From Hydrogenovibrio sp. SC-1 (lineage in GTDB: Bacteria; Pseudomonadota; Gammaproteobacteria; Thiomicrospirales; Thiomicrospiraceae), in the NCBI RefSeq assembly GCF_002848135.1, contig NZ_PKGB01000003.1:1-64000 (forward strand): a stretch of DNA of 64,000 nucleotides, in the 5' to 3' direction. Shown one piece after another: positions 1 to 9,026 of the stretch (positions within the stretch are counted from its first letter, which is position 1; every line of letters starts with the position of its first letter). Made by a program: the position numbers and the translations under genes. Under the pieces are notes generated by a model. It did no database searches, was not told where the DNA came from, and saw nothing but the letters and a program-made list of their open reading frames with translations.

Positions 1-414
1 GTTAACCGCATTGACCAAGGCATCAAGTAGTTGGGCTGCTTGGTCTGGATTTGCCATTAAGGCCGATCCAGCCGCAACATCACAGACCTTTTTAGCAGGG
101 CATCCCATATTAAAGTCAATAATGTCTGCCCCCATTTCAGCCTGCCATTGCGCCGCTTCAGCGAGTTCATCTGGGTCAGTGCCGAGTAATTGAACAATGC
201 GAGGCGACGCCTCGGAGCGTTCTGCTTGGCGGGTGGCCGATTTACGTGAGTGGCGTAATTGTTTTTGAGAAGCGACCATTTCAGCAACGGCATAATCGGC
301 CCCTTCAGATCGACAAATATCTCGAAATACGCGATCGGTAATGCCAGCCATGGGTGCCAGTGCAAGAGTCGGTTGCATTGGCTGATTCGGTGTTGGGTTA
401 AGCAGCGTTAGCAT
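1..414 (-). CDS. dusB: tRNA-dihydrouridine synthase B (DusB), 3' part missing
   Basis: Flavoenzyme that reduces uridine to dihydrouridine in the tRNA D-loop. Only the N-terminal part is in the window; the frame stays open to base 1. Visible family motifs are LAPMAGITDRVFR near the start (FMN-binding barrel strand 1), RIVQLLGTDPDE, and DFNMGCPAKKV, the typical Dus signature. The start is uncertain: ATG at 414 overlaps the end of prmA by 17 nt, while ATG at 378 leaves a 19-nt gap. Neither has a clear Shine-Dalgarno sequence. It is the last visible gene of the aroQ-accBC-prmA-dusB run; in many gammaproteobacteria prmA-dusB leads into fis, which would lie outside the window. Confidence 0.9.
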   Translation of the reverse strand, partial: MLTLLNPTPNQPMQPTLALAPMAGITDRVFRDICRSEGADYAVAEMVASQKQLRHSRKSATRQAERSEASPRIVQLLGTDPDELAEAAQWQAEMGADIIDFNMGCPAKKVCDVAAGSALMANPDQAAQLLDALVNAVN

Positions 415-1285
415 CGTGGCTAAAACTGAGTTGTGCCCAATCGTCTAAGGTATTTTGTCCCGTTAATGAAAAGCCTTGTGCTCGGTAAAACTCGATGAGT
501 TCATCTGCTTGCTGTTCTAATAGGCCGGAAAGCACCAAAGTGCCATTGGGTTTGAGTAGGCGTTTGAACTCAGGGGCCAGTTCTTTGAGGGGGCCAGCTA
601 AGATGTTGGCTAACAGACAGTCAACAGGCGACGATTGAAAGTCCTTAACTAAGCTAAAGGGAATGTCAGCCTGATTTCGCCCAGCATTTTGTTGACTGGC
701 TAAAATGGCTTGAGGGTCGATATCTGTTCCTTGTACCGATTGGGCACCTAGTTTCTTAGCAGCCAGTGCCAGTACGCCGGAACCACAGCCATAGTCGATG
801 ACGCTTAAGTCGATGGGTGGGTTTTGATCAAGCCAGGTTAAGCAGAGTGCGGTAGTCGGGTGGGTGCCAGTGCCGAAAGCCATGCCGGGATCAAGCAGTA
901 AATTGACGGCATTGGCATCGGGAGCGTCACACCAACTGGGGACGATCCAAAGGTTATTGCCAAATTGCATGGGTTTAAATTGATCCATCCAGGCGCGAAC
1001 CCAGTCTTTATCTTCAAGGGGTTCAACTCGAAACTCGTTTTCAGGTAATTCAGGCATTTGTGCTGTTAATTGAGAAATGATTGCTTTAGCATCAGTCTCT
1101 GCGTCAAATAGGGCGATGACCCGAGTTTGTTGCCATATCGGGGTGGTTCCCAGTTCCGGCTCATAAATCGGGTTATCTTGGGCGTCAGCAAAAGTCACTG
1201 ACACCGCACCGACTTCCATAAAAACATCTGAAAGCGGTTCTGCAAGCGGTTCATTGACAGTGATATTGATTTGTATCCAGGCCAT
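398..1285 (-). CDS. prmA: ribosomal protein L11 methyltransferase PrmA
   Basis: SAM-dependent trimethylation of ribosomal protein L11 in the cytosol. The 295-residue product starts MAWIQINITV, close to the E. coli start and length (293). Residues 1-60 form the L11-recognition domain (EVGAVSVTF, FDAETD). GTGTHPTT (about 138-145) and DYGCGSG (about 164-170) form the SAM-binding core of the Rossmann methyltransferase domain. A longer in-frame start at 1327 adds 14 residues without homology, whereas ATG 1285 has AGGAT about 8 nt upstream, so I choose 1285. It lies downstream of accC behind a terminator-like hairpin and directly before dusB. Confidence 0.95.
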   Translation of the reverse strand: MAWIQINITVNEPLAEPLSDVFMEVGAVSVTFADAQDNPIYEPELGTTPIWQQTRVIALFDAETDAKAIISQLTAQMPELPENEFRVEPLEDKDWVRAWMDQFKPMQFGNNLWIVPSWCDAPDANAVNLLLDPGMAFGTGTHPTTALCLTWLDQNPPIDLSVIDYGCGSGVLALAAKKLGAQSVQGTDIDPQAILASQQNAGRNQADIPFSLVKDFQSSPVDCLLANILAGPLKELAPEFKRLLKPNGTLVLSGLLEQQADELIEFYRAQGFSLTGQNTLDDWAQLSFSHDANAA

Positions 1286-1329
1286 GGGCAAGATCCTAAC
1301 AAGGGGGTTGAAAGAGAGGGAGAACAAAA

Positions 1330-1346
1330 GGCCCCAAAAAGGGGCC
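1330..1346 (-). terminator. hairpin with T-tract between accC and prmA
   Basis: GGCCCC-AAAAA-GGGGCC is a perfect 6-bp GC stem. Read on the minus strand it is followed by TTTTGTT. It sits 15 nt after the accC stop, so it probably terminates or attenuates accBC transcription before prmA-dusB. Confidence 0.6.
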
Positions 1347-1360
1347 GATTTATTGTTGGA

Positions 1361-2710
1361 TTAAATCAGGTGTTCGAGCCGATGCTCTAAGTAGTGAATG
1401 TTTTGTTCACCTTCACAAAATCCTAAGTCATTCATGATCTCACGCTGTAAACGAATATTGGTGTCGATCCCTTGGATAATCAGTTCATCTAATGCCGTGT
1501 CCATACGCGCTATGGCAGACGCCCGGTCTGGACCGTAACAAATCAGTTTACCGATCATGGAATCATAGTATGGCGGAACTGTATAGCCCGTATAGATATG
1601 AGAGTCCCAACGCACACCGATACCACCAGCCAGATGTAAACGCTCAATTTTACCCGGTGATGGCGTGAAGTTTTTGGAAGGATTTTCGGCATTGACGCGG
1701 CATTCGATGGCATGCCCGCGAATGACAATATCTTCTTGTTTGATTTGAAGAGGCAATCCCATAGCAATTTCTATCTGCGCTTTGACAAGGTCAACCCCTG
1801 TCACTTGTTCGGTGACCGGGTGCTCTACTTGAAGACGTGTATTCATTTCGATGAAATAGAACTCGCCATTTTCATAGAGGAACTCAAAAGTACCCGCACC
1901 GCGATACCCAATTTCCAAACAGGCATTGACGCAAGCCTGTCCAATTCGATTGCGTTGTTCTTCCGTTACGCCAGGCGCGGGCGCTTCTTCAACTACTTTT
2001 TGATGGCGACGTTGCATTGAGCAGTCTCGTTCACCTAAGTGGATGGCATTGCCTTGGCCGTCAGCTAAAACTTGAATTTCAACATGGCGCGGAGTTTCCA
2101 AGAATTTTTCCATATAAACTTCTGGGTTGCCGAAGAAGCTGCCTGCTTCAGATTTCGTCAGTTGAATGGATTTGATTAAATTGGACTCAGTATGCACCAC
2201 GCGCATGCCACGACCGCCGCCGCCGCCCGAGGCTTTAATAATAATGGGATAGCCGATTTCTTTGGCTAATTGTTTGTTTTCATCGTCGTTGTCGCCGAGA
2301 GGACCACCGGAACCCGGAACAGTTGGTACACCAGCGGCTTTCATTGCTCTAATGGCCGAAACCTTGTCACCCATAATGCGAATGGTTTCTGCTTTGGGTC
2401 CCATAAAGACAAAGCCACTTTCTTCAACGCGCTCTGCAAAATCGGCATTTTCCGATAAAAAGCCATAACCAGGATGAATGGCTTCGGCATCCGTGATTTC
2501 AGCCGCAGAAATAATGGCTGGGACATTGAGGTAACTGTCGGTAGAAGCAGCTGGGCCAATACAGACCGATTCATCCGCGAGTAATACGTGCTTAAGATTG
2601 GCATCGGCCGAAGAGTGTACTGCAACCGTTTTGATGCCCATTTCCTTACAAGCTCTGAGCACCCGTAAAGCAATTTCACCTCGGTTGGCAATTAGAATTT
2701 TTTCAATCAT
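1361..2710 (-). CDS. accC: biotin carboxylase subunit of acetyl-CoA carboxylase
   Basis: ATP-dependent carboxylation of the biotin on AccB, the first half-reaction of acetyl-CoA carboxylase in fatty acid synthesis. At 449 residues it equals the E. coli length. Residues 1-110 are the N-terminal biotin carboxylase domain ([23 protein letters not shown]). The ATP-grasp domain carries [15 protein letters not shown] (about 156-170) and the catalytic [14 protein letters not shown] segment. The C-terminal domain carries [11 protein letters not shown] and a PYYDSMIGK segment. It follows accB by 23 nt, the classical accBC operon. Confidence 0.98.
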   Translation of the reverse strand: MIEKILIANRGEIALRVLRACKEMGIKTVAVHSSADANLKHVLLADESVCIGPAASTDSYLNVPAIISAAEITDAEAIHPGYGFLSENADFAERVEESGFVFMGPKAETIRIMGDKVSAIRAMKAAGVPTVPGSGGPLGDNDDENKQLAKEIGYPIIIKASGGGGGRGMRVVHTESNLIKSIQLTKSEAGSFFGNPEVYMEKFLETPRHVEIQVLADGQGNAIHLGERDCSMQRRHQKVVEEAPAPGVTEEQRNRIGQACVNACLEIGYRGAGTFEFLYENGEFYFIEMNTRLQVEHPVTEQVTGVDLVKAQIEIAMGLPLQIKQEDIVIRGHAIECRVNAENPSKNFTPSPGKIERLHLAGGIGVRWDSHIYTGYTVPPYYDSMIGKLICYGPDRASAIARMDTALDELIIQGIDTNIRLQREIMNDLGFCEGEQNIHYLEHRLEHLI

Positions 2711-2733
2711 GTATCAGGTTTCCTATGGCTTGA

Positions 2734-3198
2734 TTATTCGATGATGAATAAGGCTTGTCCGAACTCAACGGGTTCAGCATTTTGAGTCATGATTTTTTTA
2801 ATTGTACCTGAAACATCCGCTTCAATCGGGTTCATAATTTTCATTGCTTCGATAATGCATAAGGTGTCGCCTACAGAAACCTGATCACCCACACTGACAA
2901 AAGGGTCGGCATCCGGAGAAGGGGCATTATAAAAAGTTCCAACCATTGGAGAGGTAATCGTATGACCACTAACTTCTGTCGGTGCCGCTTCTGCCGGAGC
3001 AGCAGTCTCTGCTGCTGGTACGCTGGCTGGCGCAGCGGCTGGTGCCGCATGATAAGCCATTTGGGCAGGGGCTTGCATCATGACAGGCTCTTTGCTACGG
3101 GTAATGCGAATATTATGTTCACCTTCCTTAATTTCGATTTCCGCGATATCTGATTGTTCTACGATTTCGATAAGCTTGCGAATTGAGCGAATATCCAT
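2734..3198 (-). CDS. accB: biotin carboxyl carrier protein
   Basis: Carries the carboxybiotin between AccC and the AccA/AccD carboxyltransferase. 154 residues against 156 in E. coli. The N-terminal helical part ([13 protein letters not shown]) is followed by an Ala/Pro-rich flexible linker (about 42-75) and the C-terminal biotinyl domain with the EAMKIMN motif; K120 is the expected biotinylation site. It lies 54 nt downstream of aroQ and directly before accC. Confidence 0.98.
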   Translation of the reverse strand: MDIRSIRKLIEIVEQSDIAEIEIKEGEHNIRITRSKEPVMMQAPAQMAYHAAPAAAPASVPAAETAAPAEAAPTEVSGHTITSPMVGTFYNAPSPDADPFVSVGDQVSVGDTLCIIEAMKIMNPIEADVSGTIKKIMTQNAEPVEFGQALFIIE

Positions 3199-3252
3199 GA
3201 TTGGGTTCCTTTTAAGCAGTTAGGTTTATGGGGTTCAAATTAGTTGAGTCAG

Positions 3253-3687
3253 TTATTTAAGTTTTTCTACGGCGGCAGCCAATGCCAATTGGTATCCAAT
3301 CGGACCTAATCCAGCAATAACGCCTTCGGCAATGTCCGAAAAATAGGAATGGTTGCGGAAGGGTTCGCGACGATGGATGTTGGATAAGTGCACTTCTATA
3401 AAAGGAATTTTGACAGTGCTTAATGCATCGCGAATCGCCACACTAGTATGAGTGAAGGCAGCTGGGTTAAAAATAATGAAATCAATGTCTTTCATTGCCT
3501 TATGAATGCGTTCAATAATTTCATGTTCTGCATTGCTTTGGAAGTTAAAAAGACGCACTTCATAATCATCTGCAAGTACTTCAAGCGATTCAATGATATC
3601 GCTTAGTGACTGGCGACCATAGTGTTCGGGTTCTCTCTTACCGAGTAAATTGAGATTAGGGCCATTGATGACGAGAATATTTGCCAT
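3253..3687 (-). CDS. aroQ: type II 3-dehydroquinate dehydratase
   Basis: Dehydrates 3-dehydroquinate to 3-dehydroshikimate in the shikimate pathway. The 144-residue dodecameric type II enzyme shows [18 protein letters not shown] (catalytic Tyr23 in the flexible lid), [16 protein letters not shown], and [14 protein letters not shown] with the catalytic His. It is the first gene of the aroQ-accBC run, an order common in gammaproteobacteria, and has a good sigma-70-like promoter upstream. Confidence 0.97.
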   Translation of the reverse strand: MANILVINGPNLNLLGKREPEHYGRQSLSDIIESLEVLADDYEVRLFNFQSNAEHEIIERIHKAMKDIDFIIFNPAAFTHTSVAIRDALSTVKIPFIEVHLSNIHRREPFRNHSYFSDIAEGVIAGLGPIGYQLALAAAVEKLK

Positions 3688-3752
3688 AAAGCGTCCTTGG
3701 TTTAACTGACAGTCAAGTGAGTTACGTTCTGAAATTTAATAAAGTGCTGAAA

Positions 3753-3780
3753 ATTATACCTTAAAGTGGCAATTTGTCAT
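3753..3780 (-). promoter_or_regulatory. sigma-70-like promoter of aroQ-accBC
   Basis: On the minus strand ATGACA (3775-3780) and TATAAT (3753-3758) are separated by 16 bp, 66 nt upstream of the aroQ start. This is the best promoter match in the 3688-3943 gap. The rest of that gap holds the long palindrome at 3879-3914. Confidence 0.6.
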
Positions 3781-3878
3781 AGGTAATGTGCAAAAAAAGC
3801 CGTGAAAATTCGCGAACGGTATTGAAGTGGTTAAGAAGTTTTAATTTATTAGTTAGAGGGAAGGTTTGGTAAAAAAGT

Positions 3879-3914
3879 CTGCTAAAAATGACCAGGCCTG
3901 GTCATTTTTAGCAG
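3879..3914. repeat. 36-bp perfect palindrome around ACCAGGCCTGGT (copy 1)
   Basis: The arms of 18 nt are exactly complementary with no spacer. The core ACCAGGCCTGGT is at 3891-3902 and the outer arm is CTGCTAAAAATG. It lies 29 nt after the dsbD stop, so in RNA it would form a strong hairpin at the end of the dsbD message. It may act as a terminator, although the T-run lies inside the arm rather than after it. Same core as seven other sites in the window. Confidence 0.85.
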
Positions 3915-3943
3915 GAGAGGGGAAGTTTTTGCTGTTCTAACGC

Positions 3944-5827
3944 TTATTTATAAGCGTTTTGAATGTTGTTTAAAAATACATCCGGTTTTTGGAAGCCGAC
4001 AACACGCTGTGCTTTTTGCTCTTGACCTTCATTAAAGAACATGATGGCTGGTGGCCCAACAATGCCGAGTGCTTTCATTAATGCTTTATCATTGGCATTA
4101 TTATCTGTCACGTCGGCTTGTAATAGCGTGACGTTGCTAAGCGCTTTTTGTACTGCTGGATCAGAGAAGGTAAAGCTTTCCATTTCCTTACAGCTAATAC
4201 ACCAGTCGGCGTAGAAGTCGAGCATGATTGGGTTGCCTTTGGCAATTTCCGTATTCAGCTCATCAACCGTGCTGATCTTTTGGAAGTTTAACTCTGCATG
4301 AGATTCACTTGAACCAGCAGACCCGCTTCCTTGGAATACTTTCAGTGGCTGTAGATACGAGTTGCTACCACCAGCAAGTCCAACGAACATGACCGTACCA
4401 TAGATGAATAGAATCATGCCGATACTTTTGCCAAGTTTTGCCCAACCAGATTTGCCCGCTGTCGATTCCAACGCACCTAAGTAGATTGCGGAACCAATTA
4501 ATAGCGATGCCCAGGCTGCCAGAGTGATCCATTCTGGAAGGATGCGCTCTGCCATCCAGATAGCCACACCAATCATCATTACCCCAAAGATCGCTTTGAC
4601 GTTATCCATCCAGGCGCCCGCTCTTGGTAGTAATTTACCAGCAGAGGTCCCTAGTAGAAGGAGTGGAACGCCCATACCAATACTCATGGCAAATAAGGCG
4701 GTACCGCCTAATAAAGCATCCCCAGTTTGACCAATGTAAATCAAAGAGCCTGCTAGCGGTGGTGCCATACAAGGCCCAACGATAAGTGCAGATAGGAAGC
4801 CCATAACGGCAACACCCGTTAGCGTACCACCTTGCTGTTTGTTAGAGATATTGGTTAGTTTAGATTGAACACTGCTAGGCAATTGAAGCTCATAGAAACC
4901 GAACATTGAGAAAGCCAGCATGATAAAGATGAGTGAGAAGGTTCCGATGACCCATGGGTTTTGGAAGTGCGCTTGTAAGTTCTCACCAAACAGTCCCGCA
5001 AATACACCCGCTAGAGTATAGGTGACCGACATCGCTAACACATAGACCAAGGACATAGTAAAGGCGCGACGGGTGGTGAGTTGATCTCCTTGTCCGACAA
5101 TGATACTGGAAAGAATCGGAATCATTGGGAAAACGCAAGGGGTTAACGATAGCAGTAAACCAATCAGGAAGAAACTACCGATAATGGTCCAAATTGAACC
5201 GGTTTCAAGGTTGTTTGCAATTTGATCTGTTTCTGAAAGTGGTTGTTGTGTTTCTGTTTCAGCTGCGCTTGAGGTGGTTGCGTTATTAGCTGTTGCAGAT
5301 GTCGTTGTAAAATCCGCTGGATCTAATGCAATTTTCTTTTTGACGGGTGGGTAGCAAACGCCTGCTTCGACTGAACAGCCTTGATAGCGAATTTCAACCG
5401 TCGTGTCATTGCCGACATTTGAAATGGGTAAACGAACTTGAAAGGCACCATGATAAACCATCACATCCCCAAATACAGGATCGTTTGCGGAGATGGCATG
5501 CGGTAGGTCTAGAGCCCCCAAGGTTGCTGAACCAGTCTTAACCTTGGCCTTAATTTTATCTCGATAAAGGTGATAACCCTCAGCAACCTCGAAGTCGAGC
5601 ACTAAATGGCCTTGTTTGTCTGTCTGTGTTTTCAGCTGAAAAGCATCATCTATGTCCAGAAGTTTTGGCTGTTCATGTTGATTGACGATCTTATTTAAGG
5701 CAGAAGCATCAGCAATCGCACCATTGTCGGCTTTGACTAAGCCAGGGTTGAATAAGGCGGCCAGCAACAATAGCATGGCAGCCAGTAATGGGGGTGAAAA
5801 AGTAAATTTTAATGCACGTGTTTTCAT
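3944..5827 (-). CDS. dsbD: thiol:disulfide interchange protein DsbD
   Basis: Inner-membrane protein that passes electrons from cytosolic thioredoxin to periplasmic DsbC/DsbG/CcmG-type partners. 627 residues in the classical three domains. After the signal peptide (1-33) comes an N-terminal immunoglobulin-like domain with the CSVEAGVC pair (C151, C158). The membrane domain with about eight helices has C231 (LTPCVFPMIP) and C353 (GPCMAPPLAG). The C-terminal thioredoxin-like domain has WCISC (C543, C546). All six catalytic cysteines are present. It is monocistronic, divergent from fxsA, and followed by palindrome copy 1. Confidence 0.97.
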   Translation of the reverse strand: MKTRALKFTFSPPLLAAMLLLLAALFNPGLVKADNGAIADASALNKIVNQHEQPKLLDIDDAFQLKTQTDKQGHLVLDFEVAEGYHLYRDKIKAKVKTGSATLGALDLPHAISANDPVFGDVMVYHGAFQVRLPISNVGNDTTVEIRYQGCSVEAGVCYPPVKKKIALDPADFTTTSATANNATTSSAAETETQQPLSETDQIANNLETGSIWTIIGSFFLIGLLLSLTPCVFPMIPILSSIIVGQGDQLTTRRAFTMSLVYVLAMSVTYTLAGVFAGLFGENLQAHFQNPWVIGTFSLIFIMLAFSMFGFYELQLPSSVQSKLTNISNKQQGGTLTGVAVMGFLSALIVGPCMAPPLAGSLIYIGQTGDALLGGTALFAMSIGMGVPLLLLGTSAGKLLPRAGAWMDNVKAIFGVMMIGVAIWMAERILPEWITLAAWASLLIGSAIYLGALESTAGKSGWAKLGKSIGMILFIYGTVMFVGLAGGSNSYLQPLKVFQGSGSAGSSESHAELNFQKISTVDELNTEIAKGNPIMLDFYADWCISCKEMESFTFSDPAVQKALSNVTLLQADVTDNNANDKALMKALGIVGPPAIMFFNEGQEQKAQRVVGFQKPDVFLNNIQNAYK

Positions 5828-5998
5828 TAAAAAACCTCAAGTGTTAAATGACATTGATCTTAACTGTTTTGTTGTCATAGTATAGTAAGATATAAATCTT
5901 AACCAAAACTTAAAGATGAGATTCATTTATCGTTGCACAATTGTTTTTTTAATGAATGGCGTGGATTAAGTTGACGGGCGTGTATGAAAAGGGTTGTT

Positions 5999-6505
5999 AT
6001 GTTTAAAGTATTTTTTGTGCTGTTTTTAGTGGTTCCGTTGGTGGAACTGTATGTGTTGATTCAGGTTGGGAGTGAAATCGGTGCCTTGCCAACGATTTTG
6101 TTAACTTTGTTTACGGCCGCCTTGGGTGCAGGATTAATGCGGCATCAGGGGATATCCACTTTGCAGAAAGCTCAAGTCAATATGGCACAAGGTCAAGTTC
6201 CTGCGGTTGAAATGTTTGAGGGGGTACTTATTTTTGTCGGGGGTGTTTTACTATTGGTTCCTGGCTTAATCACGGATGCGCTCGGTTTTCTATTGCTATT
6301 GCCCTTTTTTAGACAATGGTTGGCAATTAAATTAATTCGCCAGCGTCAAACCCAGTATGCAAGACAAAAGGGGCAAGTGTATGAAGCGGAATGGGCGCAG
6401 CAAGAAGATGGTCAAATTACCCGTCGAATTAAAGTGGTTCGAACTAATCAAGAGCCGGGTGACGTGATTGACGGAGAATGGCAAGACCCCAACGCTAAAA
6501 AGTAA
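5999..6505 (+). CDS. fxsA: FxsA family membrane protein
   Basis: Small cytoplasmic-membrane protein; E. coli FxsA (YjeG) is known for relieving F-plasmid exclusion of phage T7, and its normal role is unclear. Hydrophobic segments are at about 1-20, 27-45 and 70-100 (FVGGVLLLVPGLITDALGFLLLLP, the family core). A charged cytoplasmic tail follows. ATG 5999 is preferred because it follows AAAAGGG at good spacing and matches the family N-terminus. ATG 5984 would add five residues. A GC-rich hairpin (CCCCAAC/GTTGGGG, 6487-6514) overlaps the stop codon but lacks a clear T-tract. Confidence 0.9.
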   Translation: MFKVFFVLFLVVPLVELYVLIQVGSEIGALPTILLTLFTAALGAGLMRHQGISTLQKAQVNMAQGQVPAVEMFEGVLIFVGGVLLLVPGLITDALGFLLLLPFFRQWLAIKLIRQRQTQYARQKGQVYEAEWAQQEDGQITRRIKVVRTNQEPGDVIDGEWQDPNAKK

Positions 6506-6537
6506 CGGTTGGGGCGGGTCTTACTTGCGTTGTTATT

Positions 6538-7458
6538 TTAATCCGTGCCACTCATAAATTCTGCAGTGGCGCTGGCGATATCTTCATTGGCAAAATCTAA
6601 AAAGAAGTGATCCGCATCTTCAAGCATCAGCGTTTGAATTTTATCGGCTTCAGCTAACGGCTGAATTTTTTCAGGCAGGTCGGCCACAACGGTATCGTTG
6701 GTTCCCATGATAACCAGAGTCGGTTTGCTGATCTTTTCTAACAGCGTTGGCGTGTCAAACTGAGGTTTGGATTCATAATAATCCACAAAAGCGCTTGCCG
6801 TGACCTGTGCTTTTTTACAATAGATAAAGTCGGTCTCTTTTAGCATGGCATCGCCTTGATTTTTCGCAATCAGGGCTTTTGCTTTGGCAAGAACCTTTGC
6901 AAGGGGTTTACCATATTTGCGTTCATAATCGCTGGCTGATTGCTGCTCTCCTGTTGCGGGCGCAATTAAGACGATATTTTTAATTAAGTCACTGTCTTGT
7001 TCAGCCGCATACCAAGCCGTTTGATTGCCGCCTCTCGAATGCCCCATCAGTGTCACCTTCGTTGTACCCTTTGATGTTAGCCATTTCAGCCAAAAATCAA
7101 TTTCTTTTAAAGCATCGGTATGTTTATGGGTATGCGGCGAGGCACAGTCATATTCGCCTTTGCGATCATTCAATCCCAGCGACAAGTTAATCGCTAAAGA
7201 ACTGATGCCTTGATTAGCAAGGTTTTTTTGAAGCTGTTGATAGGTAGAGCGTTCATTGTGAGTTAAGGTGCCGTGGGTGAGTAACACCATGGGGTTAGCA
7301 AAGGTTTTGTCATCAGCCATCATTAATTTGGCATTCACCGTTAGGTTTTGGTAGCTTTGTTTGATTTCTTGAAACTCTGCCGCATAGCCCCATGTGCTAG
7401 CAAGCAAGAGTTGTATCGCCATCACGGCAGAAGAAAAAAGAGAAATGCGTTTTTTCAT
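6538..7458 (-). CDS. exported alpha/beta hydrolase
   Basis: 306-residue serine hydrolase of unknown substrate, probably periplasmic: a lysine-rich start, a hydrophobic core at about 7-25 and a cleavage-like AYAA/GYAAEF site. The nucleophile elbow is GHSRGG (S141), the oxyanion region is LLTHGTLTHNER, and acid and base candidates are in MGTNDTVVAD and DADHFFLDF. It follows the MFS gene by 19 nt, so the two are probably cotranscribed. Dienelactone-hydrolase-like or lipase-like annotations are both possible. Confidence 0.8.
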   Translation of the reverse strand: MKKRISLFSSAVMAIQLLLASTWGYAAEFQEIKQSYQNLTVNAKLMMADDKTFANPMVLLTHGTLTHNERSTYQQLQKNLANQGISSLAINLSLGLNDRKGEYDCASPHTHKHTDALKEIDFWLKWLTSKGTTKVTLMGHSRGGNQTAWYAAEQDSDLIKNIVLIAPATGEQQSASDYERKYGKPLAKVLAKAKALIAKNQGDAMLKETDFIYCKKAQVTASAFVDYYESKPQFDTPTLLEKISKPTLVIMGTNDTVVADLPEKIQPLAEADKIQTLMLEDADHFFLDFANEDIASATAEFMSGTD

Positions 7459-7477
7459 AATAAGTTCTCCTTGGAGG

Positions 7478-8767
7478 TTAGGTGTTAGAGTAATCGTTTT
7501 GCATTTCGGTAAGCTGTTTTATGGGGTGTGGTTTACTAAGAGCGATCAAAACCCATAAACCTGATAATAGCATCATTATTCCGACAAAGTAAAAAGGCCA
7601 AATAATCGATTCTGTATAAATTGCGATAACCCCCATTAATAAAGCGCCTAATGCATAGCCAAAATCTCGCCAGAAACGATAAATGCCAAGAATACTTGCA
7701 CGAGACTTGGGTTCGCTGATATCGGCAACAGCGGCACCTAAGGTCGGGTAAAGCATGGCCATGCCAAAGCCCATCATGCCGGCTAGGATTGACCAAGCGA
7801 GGGGCGTTTCAACCCATACAAATCCGAGACTGGCGAAGGCGCAGAGCCAAAAACCACCAACAATCAAGCCTCGTCTGCCCCATTTATCGGATAAGGGACC
7901 GGTAATCAGTTGAGAAGCGCCCCATACTACACCATAAATAGCGATAATAGCACTGGCTTGAACCAAGGTTTGGGCTTGATTGAGTAAGTAGATGGGCATA
8001 AACACCCACACGAGAGCATCGATGAATTTTTCGACCAGGCCTGCTTGGTTTAGCGCCACTAATTGGGGGTATTTTAAGCTGGCAGAAACCATCATCTTTT
8101 TCAGTGGGACGGTTTCCATGGGAGAATCTTTGTTGAGCGTCTTTTGATGGTTTTGTTGATGGCGTTGTGCCCAGCGCTGGGTATCAATAACCTTCCATAT
8201 GGCCAGCCCTAATCCTAATCCAATAGTCGTTAAGCCAAACCCCAGTATGGCTTCGCGTGAACCATAGTGGTCAGCTAAAGCAGCGGTTACCCAACCGGCG
8301 ATGCCAACCGCCGCGTAACCTGAAAATTCATTAAGCCCATTGATCAACCCTTTTTGATGCGCATGTGCTAAATCCAATTTGCTATTCAGTGCCATCGACC
8401 AACATAAGCCTTGGTTGATACCCAAAAACACCATTGCCCAGATAATCCACCACCAAGATTGCGCAAAGAAGATCAGTAGTGGGACAGGAAGGGCGAATAG
8501 CCAGCCTGAAATCAGTAGAGATCGCCGTCCATATTGGTCGCTTAGGCGACCAGCCAGTAAATTCATAGTGGCCTTCACCAGTCCAAAGACGACCACAAAA
8601 AGGGAGAGGCTTAAAAAGGCCTGTCCGGCAAGCCCAAACTCCGTTTCTGCCAAACCTGGGACAAGGGTCCGTGTCATACCAATGGTTAGTCCAACTAGAA
8701 ATACTTGGAAGAGTTGCTGGCTAATTTGCGGTAGGTTTGCACGAATCCCGTGATGGATACGAGGCAT
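7478..8767 (-). CDS. MFS transporter
   Basis: 429-residue inner-membrane carrier with about 12 hydrophobic segments in two halves, separated by a basic loop near residue 200 (RWAQRHQQNHQKT). The MFS loop motif appears as GRLSDQYGRRSLL in the first half and GPLSDKWGRRGLI in the second. The pattern suits a drug or metabolite exporter; the substrate cannot be read from sequence. The start has TAGGA 7 nt upstream, and a promoter with an overlapping palindrome lies just before it, so the gene and the hydrolase behind it are probably controlled by a repressor. Confidence 0.85.
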   Translation of the reverse strand: MPRIHHGIRANLPQISQQLFQVFLVGLTIGMTRTLVPGLAETEFGLAGQAFLSLSLFVVVFGLVKATMNLLAGRLSDQYGRRSLLISGWLFALPVPLLIFFAQSWWWIIWAMVFLGINQGLCWSMALNSKLDLAHAHQKGLINGLNEFSGYAAVGIAGWVTAALADHYGSREAILGFGLTTIGLGLGLAIWKVIDTQRWAQRHQQNHQKTLNKDSPMETVPLKKMMVSASLKYPQLVALNQAGLVEKFIDALVWVFMPIYLLNQAQTLVQASAIIAIYGVVWGASQLITGPLSDKWGRRGLIVGGFWLCAFASLGFVWVETPLAWSILAGMMGFGMAMLYPTLGAAVADISEPKSRASILGIYRFWRDFGYALGALLMGVIAIYTESIIWPFYFVGIMMLLSGLWVLIALSKPHPIKQLTEMQNDYSNT

Positions 8768-8786
8768 TTAATTGTCCTAAATATAT

Positions 8787-8833
8787 ATTCAACTAATTGG
8801 TTGAATTATAAGTTAGGTCGATAGTGATTGCAA
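8787..8833 (-). promoter_or_regulatory. promoter and palindromic operator of the MFS-hydrolase pair
   Basis: On the minus strand TTGCAA (8828-8833) and TATAAT (8805-8810) are 17 bp apart. Overlapping the -10 and the likely transcription start is the near-perfect 20-bp dyad 8787-8806 with arms ATTCAAC/GTTGAAT. The position suits a MarR- or TetR-type repressor. No regulator gene is adjacent. The rest of the 8768-9026 gap shows nothing recognisable. Confidence 0.55.
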
Positions 8834-9026
8834 CTGATTGTCACTTCAAAATTCTGAATACAGCTTAAAAATGCCGAAATGAGGATTTGGGGGTGGTGTC
8901 AGTTGGGGCAGGTGCTTTTGGCTATAGATTGTTGTGCTAGCGGCGAGCAAGAGATTGGAAGGGCCATGTTTGATTGCCACTTTTAATCATAAAGGTGGCG
9001 TTAAGAGTGTTATTTGGTTAATCGAT

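Noticed and set aside
201-213. GAGGCG-A-CGCCTC dyad inside dusB, resembling a REP-like core
   Set aside because: It is short, occurs once, and encodes a region that aligns with normal DusB sequence (ERSEASPRIVQ), so no repeat family is supported.
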